DNA of 64,000 nucleotides from an uncultured Eubacteriales bacterium (GTDB lineage Bacteria; Bacillota; Clostridia; Oscillospirales; Oscillospiraceae): assembly GCA_900319635.1 (NCBI GenBank), contig ONPF01000013.1:1-64000 (forward strand), read 5' to 3'. Positions 60,496 through 64,000 of this stretch are shown piece after piece. The first letter of the stretch is position 1. Each line of letters opens with the position of its first letter. Under the pieces are notes generated by a model. The model searched no databases, was not told the origin of the DNA, and worked only from the letters and a program-made list of their open reading frames with translations. A program made the position numbers and the translations under genes.

Positions 60496-61041
60496 TTATT
60501 CGCCGTCGTCACAAATGAGGCCATAACCGCCCTGCTTGCGCTTGTAGACCACCGCAATGGCGTCCTCCGCGTCCATATTCCGGAACACAAAGAACTCGTG
60601 ATCCAGCAGATTCATCTGCAGAATGGCCTCCTCGGGAGACATGGGCTTGATGGAGAAGCGCTTGGAGCGCACGATCTTGAACTCTTCATCCGCCTCATCC
60701 TCCTGAGGCATAAAGGCAGGCACGGCGTCACGCTCCTGCAGCACCCCATCCCGGAGGCGTTTCTCCAGACGGGTCTTGTTCCGGCGGATCTGCCGCTCGA
60801 TGGCGGCCACGCCGGAATCGACGGAAGCGTACATGTCATTGGTAAGTTCGCTTGCCCGGTAGTACAGGCCGTTGTTGTGGATGGTGATCTCAGCCAGGAA
60901 GCGACCGCGCTCGATGCTGAAGGTCACGAAGGCCTCCGCTTCCGTCTTGAAGAACTTGTCCAGCTTGCTGATCTTCCGGGTCGCGTAGGCCCGCAGATCC
61001 TCCGAGGACGCCATCCGTTTCTCGGTAAAAGTGAACTTCAT
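60496..61041 (-). CDS. hpf: Long-form ribosome hibernation promoting factor
   Basis: A 181-residue ribosome-associated protein that joins 70S ribosomes into inactive 100S dimers. The N-terminal YfiA/RaiA domain spans about 1-95 (RMASSEDLRAYATRKISKLD; AEITIHNNGLYYRASE). The C-terminal dimerisation domain, IVRSKRFSIKPMSPEEAILQ and then LDHEFFVFRNMDAEDAIAVV, identifies the long Firmicutes form. AAAGGAG precedes the ATG at 61041; the longer frame to 61182 is not used. Confidence 0.96.
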   Translation of the reverse strand: MKFTFTEKRMASSEDLRAYATRKISKLDKFFKTEAEAFVTFSIERGRFLAEITIHNNGLYYRASELTNDMYASVDSGVAAIERQIRRNKTRLEKRLRDGVLQERDAVPAFMPQEDEADEEFKIVRSKRFSIKPMSPEEAILQMNLLDHEFFVFRNMDAEDAIAVVYKRKQGGYGLICDDGE

Positions 61042-61131
61042 GGTGCCAACTCCTTTCAATGATTGCTCTGCCGGGGGAGACTCCCCCTGTGCACAGTATA
61101 ACACACAGATGCCCGGAAGAAAAGAACTTTT

Positions 61132-61178
61132 TGTGAAAATGCCCAACCCGCTTTTTCGCAAAAGCAAGTTGGGCAGTA
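61132..61178 (-). terminator. Terminator of the LRR membrane-protein operon
   Basis: On the minus strand GCCCAACTTGCTTTT pairs with AAAAAGCGGGTTGGGC, followed by ATTTTC. Confidence 0.8.
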
Positions 61179-61186
61179 TCAAGCTG

Positions 61187-62962
61187 TCAGAACAGGATCT
61201 CGCAGTCCGGCAGCGCCCGGCGCAGCTCCTCGACCTGCTCCTCCGTCAGCGGGTTTCCGGTCAGATCCAGCTTTTTCAGATTCGTCAGCCGTTTCAGAGG
61301 ATAGACCGAGCTGATCTGATTGCTTCTCAGATCCAGGGTCTCCAGATTGCTCAGCGCCGCCAGGGGCGACACGTCCTTGATCAGATTGAAGCTCAGATCC
61401 AGCGTCCGGATCCGCTCCCGGCAGTGGGCGTTCTGCAGGGCGGAGAGATTTTCGATCCGGTTCCGGCTCAGCCGCACCGTCTCCAGACAGTCAAACTTCT
61501 CAAAGCCGAAGAGGCTGGAAAGCTCCGTCCCCTCCACGCAGAGCTCGGTGACGTCGGTGCGGAAGTCCTCTCCCCCCAGCTGAACGGTGTACACCAGGGT
61601 GCCGTAGGTGATGTTGCACTTGGGCTGCTGGGCCTTCAGGGCGCTCATAGCCTCCACCGTGATCCCCTCGTTGCGGTCCAGCGCCAGACGGGTCAGCCGG
61701 TTCAGCCCGTAGAGGGCGGGCAGCGCCCCGTCCTTCAATCCGGTGTTCTCCAGCCGCAGGATCTGCAGATTCTGCAGCTTTTTGAGCCCCGAGAAGTCCC
61801 CGATGGGATTATCCGACAGATCCAGGGTCAGAAGCCCCGGCATACTGCCCACCGCGCTGGTGTCCCCGATCAGATTCCGGGAGGCGTCCAGGTGCCGCAG
61901 GGAGCTCAGCCCGATCAGCGGGCGCAGATCCGTCACCTGATTGCCGGCGAGCTTGAGCTGCTCCAGCTGCTGCAGCGTCATCAGCGGGCTCAGATCGGTC
62001 AGTTCATTGTCGCTGAGATCCAGGCTCACAAGCTGGGTGCAGAGGCTCAGGCAGCTCAGATCCCGCAGCCCCAGGCCGCTGAGATTCAGGGAGCTGACCT
62101 CGGTATCAAAGGCGATGCCGGACAGCAGGATGTTCAGCTTCCCCTCCCTGTCGCCATCGGTCAAAATGGCGCAGTGGGGCAGGGCGGCAGACAGCGCCTC
62201 CAGCTCCTCCTTCTCCAGCTCCACCCCCCGCAGACTCAGCAGGTTCAGCTCCTGCAGGCCGTAAAGGGGGCTCAGATCGCCCAAGGGGTTCCGATCCAGG
62301 TACAGGCTGCGCAGATTCTCCAGCTGTCCCAGGGTCTGCACATCCTGGATCCGGTTGCCGCTGAGATCCAGGGTCCGCAGGCCGCCCAGCGCCTCCAGGC
62401 CGCTCAGGTCTGCGATGTCGTTGTCCGCCAGGGAAAGGCTGGTCAGCGCGTAAAGCTGCCGCAGCTCCTGCAGCACGCCGTCGTGCAGTCCCCGCCCCTT
62501 CAGATCCAGCTCCGCGGTGGCGGCGTCATAGCTCTCGCCGGCGATGATCCGCTGCCCTTCTCCCCGCTGCTGCAGCCGGCGCTGCTCCAGCGCCGTGATG
62601 CGCTCCTGCACCGCCGGATCGCCCAGATCCATCTGCCGCAGGGTCTCCAGCGCCAGCTCCAGGTTGCCCTGGGCCTCGTAGCAGTCGGCCATCAGCATGA
62701 GCACCTCGTCGCTGGAGCGGATCGCCTCCGCCTTGCGCAGGTCGCTCAGCGCCTGGTCGTAATCGCCGTTTTTGTAGCTCTCGGAGGCCTGCCGCCGGTA
62801 GCGCTCATAGCGGGCGGAGTCGGAGTTGCCGTGCAGCAGCAGCGCCAGCAGCAAAACCAGGGCTGCGGCTGCGGCCGCGGCGATGCGGTATTTTCGTTTT
62901 CCCGCAGAGCCCGCCGCCTTCCTGGCAGGCGGGGTCTTTTTGTCTTTCTCCGCGTGCTTCAT
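61187..62962 (-). CDS. Membrane-anchored LRR (internalin-like) protein with TPR-like segment
   Basis: A 591-residue protein. A basic cytoplasmic start (MKHAEKDKKTPPARKAAG) leads to one membrane helix (about 27-44) and a TPR-like pair (RRQASESYKNGDYDQALSDL and ALETLRQ). Two stretches of internalin-type LRRs follow, with units such as LRTLDLSGNRIQDVQTLGQL and LKKLDLTGNPLTEEQVEEL. The gene overlaps its upstream partner by 4 bp (ATGA), so both are co-translated. Likely an extracytoplasmic ligand- or protein-binding scaffold. Confidence 0.9.
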   Translation of the reverse strand: MKHAEKDKKTPPARKAAGSAGKRKYRIAAAAAAALVLLLALLLHGNSDSARYERYRRQASESYKNGDYDQALSDLRKAEAIRSSDEVLMLMADCYEAQGNLELALETLRQMDLGDPAVQERITALEQRRLQQRGEGQRIIAGESYDAATAELDLKGRGLHDGVLQELRQLYALTSLSLADNDIADLSGLEALGGLRTLDLSGNRIQDVQTLGQLENLRSLYLDRNPLGDLSPLYGLQELNLLSLRGVELEKEELEALSAALPHCAILTDGDREGKLNILLSGIAFDTEVSSLNLSGLGLRDLSCLSLCTQLVSLDLSDNELTDLSPLMTLQQLEQLKLAGNQVTDLRPLIGLSSLRHLDASRNLIGDTSAVGSMPGLLTLDLSDNPIGDFSGLKKLQNLQILRLENTGLKDGALPALYGLNRLTRLALDRNEGITVEAMSALKAQQPKCNITYGTLVYTVQLGGEDFRTDVTELCVEGTELSSLFGFEKFDCLETVRLSRNRIENLSALQNAHCRERIRTLDLSFNLIKDVSPLAALSNLETLDLRSNQISSVYPLKRLTNLKKLDLTGNPLTEEQVEELRRALPDCEILF

Positions 62963-63783
62963 GGCCTCTCCGCTTCGGTTCCTTCCTCAGTCTGCTGCCC
63001 GGCGGGAATATCCTCGTCCAGCGGGAAGGCGGGCGCGGGCTCCGCGGCCCATTCCAGCTCCTGCACCGGCACCGGGCTTGCGGCAGGAAGCGGCTCCTCC
63101 GCCGGCTGCGGCTCTTCCCGGGGGCTCTCGGGCTGGGCAGCGGTCTGCTGCAGCTCCGCCAGCGCCGCAGGCTTGAGCGGCTGCTCCGGCGCGGGCTTGG
63201 GCTGCTCCGGCACGGGCTTGGGCTGCTCCGGCGCGGCAGTCTTACCGGGGAACTTCATGGCGATGCTCACGCAGAACAGCGAGAGCATGATGCCCAGAAC
63301 GCTCATCTCCTGCATGCCGTCCACGAAGCTCACCGGGTTTTCCAGGTTCATCAGCTCCGGAATATCCTCGATCACATGGTACAGGAAGGCCAGGGCCAGG
63401 ATCCCCGCCAGCGCCCATTTCAGCTTCGGGATGGAAAAGCTCATGGCATACAGCACGGCGAGCACCACATAGAGCACGATACAGCCCACCATTTGCCATT
63501 CATTCTCCACTCCCATGATGCGGAAGATGAAAAATACAACGCCCAGCACCACCGGGATCACCGTTGACCAGAAGGCCTTTTTGCCGAGAAACAGCAGGCA
63601 CAGCAAAAACAGCAGCCCGCTGAACACCGGCAGCGCCACCTGGGTCAGCAGGTAGCGGGTATCTTCCCAGCGGCCGATGCTGCCGATCACCCGGAACACC
63701 ACCGCCAGCGCGATGAGCAGCATGGAGGCCTCCGTCCAGAAGCCGTCCCGCTCCACATACAGTTTTTTCTTCGTCTCGTCCAT
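62959..63783 (-). CDS. Multi-spanning membrane protein with Pro/Glu-rich tail
   Basis: A 274-residue protein with about six hydrophobic helices in the first ~185 residues (first near 23-40; YLLTQVALPVFSGLLFLLCL; WALAGILALAFLYHVI). A long cytoplasmic tail follows, built from EQPKPVPEQPKPAPEQPLKP repeats and acidic Pro/Glu runs to the C-terminus. GGGAGGG precedes the ATG at 63783. It is co-translated with the LRR protein through an ATGA overlap. No transporter motif was seen. The partnership suggests a shared envelope role. Confidence 0.82.
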   Translation of the reverse strand: MDETKKKLYVERDGFWTEASMLLIALAVVFRVIGSIGRWEDTRYLLTQVALPVFSGLLFLLCLLFLGKKAFWSTVIPVVLGVVFFIFRIMGVENEWQMVGCIVLYVVLAVLYAMSFSIPKLKWALAGILALAFLYHVIEDIPELMNLENPVSFVDGMQEMSVLGIMLSLFCVSIAMKFPGKTAAPEQPKPVPEQPKPAPEQPLKPAALAELQQTAAQPESPREEPQPAEEPLPAASPVPVQELEWAAEPAPAFPLDEDIPAGQQTEEGTEAERP

Positions 63784-63846
63784 GTTATGTCCCTCCCGCA
63801 ATCTCTGTGCGTCGCTTTCCTCTGCTATCCTGTCGGTGTCCCGGGC

Positions 63847-64000
63847 TTACCGGGGCTTGGGCGCGTTCTTCTGCAGCTGCTCCTGGGTCATGGTCTCGCC
63901 GCTGGCGATGGCAATGGCCAGGGATCTGGCGTACTCCACCGTGTCGGTATTGGGGATCATCACATAGGCAAAGCAGCCCAGGGAATAGGCGTATTCCGTG
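63847..64000 (-). CDS. C-terminal fragment of a gene cut by the window edge
   Basis: The last ~50 codons of a minus-strand gene that begins outside the window. The visible end reads YAYSLGCFAYVMIPNTDTVE and then EQLQKNAPKPR before a stop at 63847-63849. Too little is present to name a family. It lies 64 bp upstream of the membrane protein gene on the same strand, so it may belong to the same operon. Confidence 0.7.
   Translation of the reverse strand, partial: TEYAYSLGCFAYVMIPNTDTVEYARSLAIAIASGETMTQEQLQKNAPKPR

Overview
The window looks like the chromosome of a GC-rich, spore-forming gut member of the Clostridia, most like the Oscillospiraceae. This is inferred from gene content and codon use, not from a marker gene. 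Supporting signs are a YpeB-type germination protein, a CBS-containing family II pyrophosphatase, a long-form ribosome hibernation factor, MsmX/UgpC-type ABC sugar transport, Gram-positive lipoproteins with LAGC-like lipoboxes, near-consensus sigma-A promoters, and many short intergenic repeats. No rRNA, tRNA or CRISPR array was recognised.

Layout. 0.2-8.5 kb: housekeeping and small genes (membrane protein, ppaC, a lipoprotein M3-type peptidase, an mntR-like regulator overlapping a 3-methyladenine glycosylase, a YfcE-like phosphodiesterase, a trio of small unknown ORFs). 8.5-13.9 kb: a WecA/TagO transferase, trpS, gltX and ypeB. 13.9-16.3 kb: an AT-richer 2.4-kb insert between two copies of the ypeB 3' end, carrying a zinc-ribbon membrane protein behind a highly structured leader RNA. 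16.5-21 kb: a thioester/Cna-B adhesin and an S9 peptidase. 21.2-29.9 kb: a sugar ABC transporter (binding protein, two permeases, ATPase) beside a GH53 galactanase operon, probably a beta-1,4-galactan utilisation locus.

29.9-36.9 kb is accessory DNA. A repeat-filled stretch is followed by seven AT-rich modules on the minus strand. Each is a small lipoprotein, membrane or immunity-like gene, preceded by the open tail of a truncated upstream ORF and separated from the next module by a MITE-like repeat. One tail resembles a DUF4329 toxin end and the gene after it resembles an NTF2-fold immunity protein. The stretch therefore reads as an array of beheaded toxin-immunity cassettes. An isolated similar gene lies at 43.5-44.2 kb.

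36.9-42.6 kb: a leucine-rich-repeat lipoprotein and an alpha-amylase lipoprotein fired from back-to-back promoters, then a serpin lipoprotein. 44.5-48.5 kb: a DUF362 protein and a metal-resistance operon (CzrA/CadC-like repressor, HMA protein, CadA/ZntA ATPase). 48.7-54.2 kb: small lipoprotein, serine hydrolase, YARHG protein, Nif11-like protein, cardiolipin synthase, alpha/beta hydrolase. 54.3-57.4 kb: a very large leucine-rich-repeat protein with a C-terminal dockerin, whose N-terminal linker is built from the same repeats that fill the intergenic regions. 57.9-64 kb: methyltransferase, rsmI, zinc-ribbon protein, hpf, an LRR/TPR membrane protein and its operon partner, and the end of a further gene cut by the window edge.
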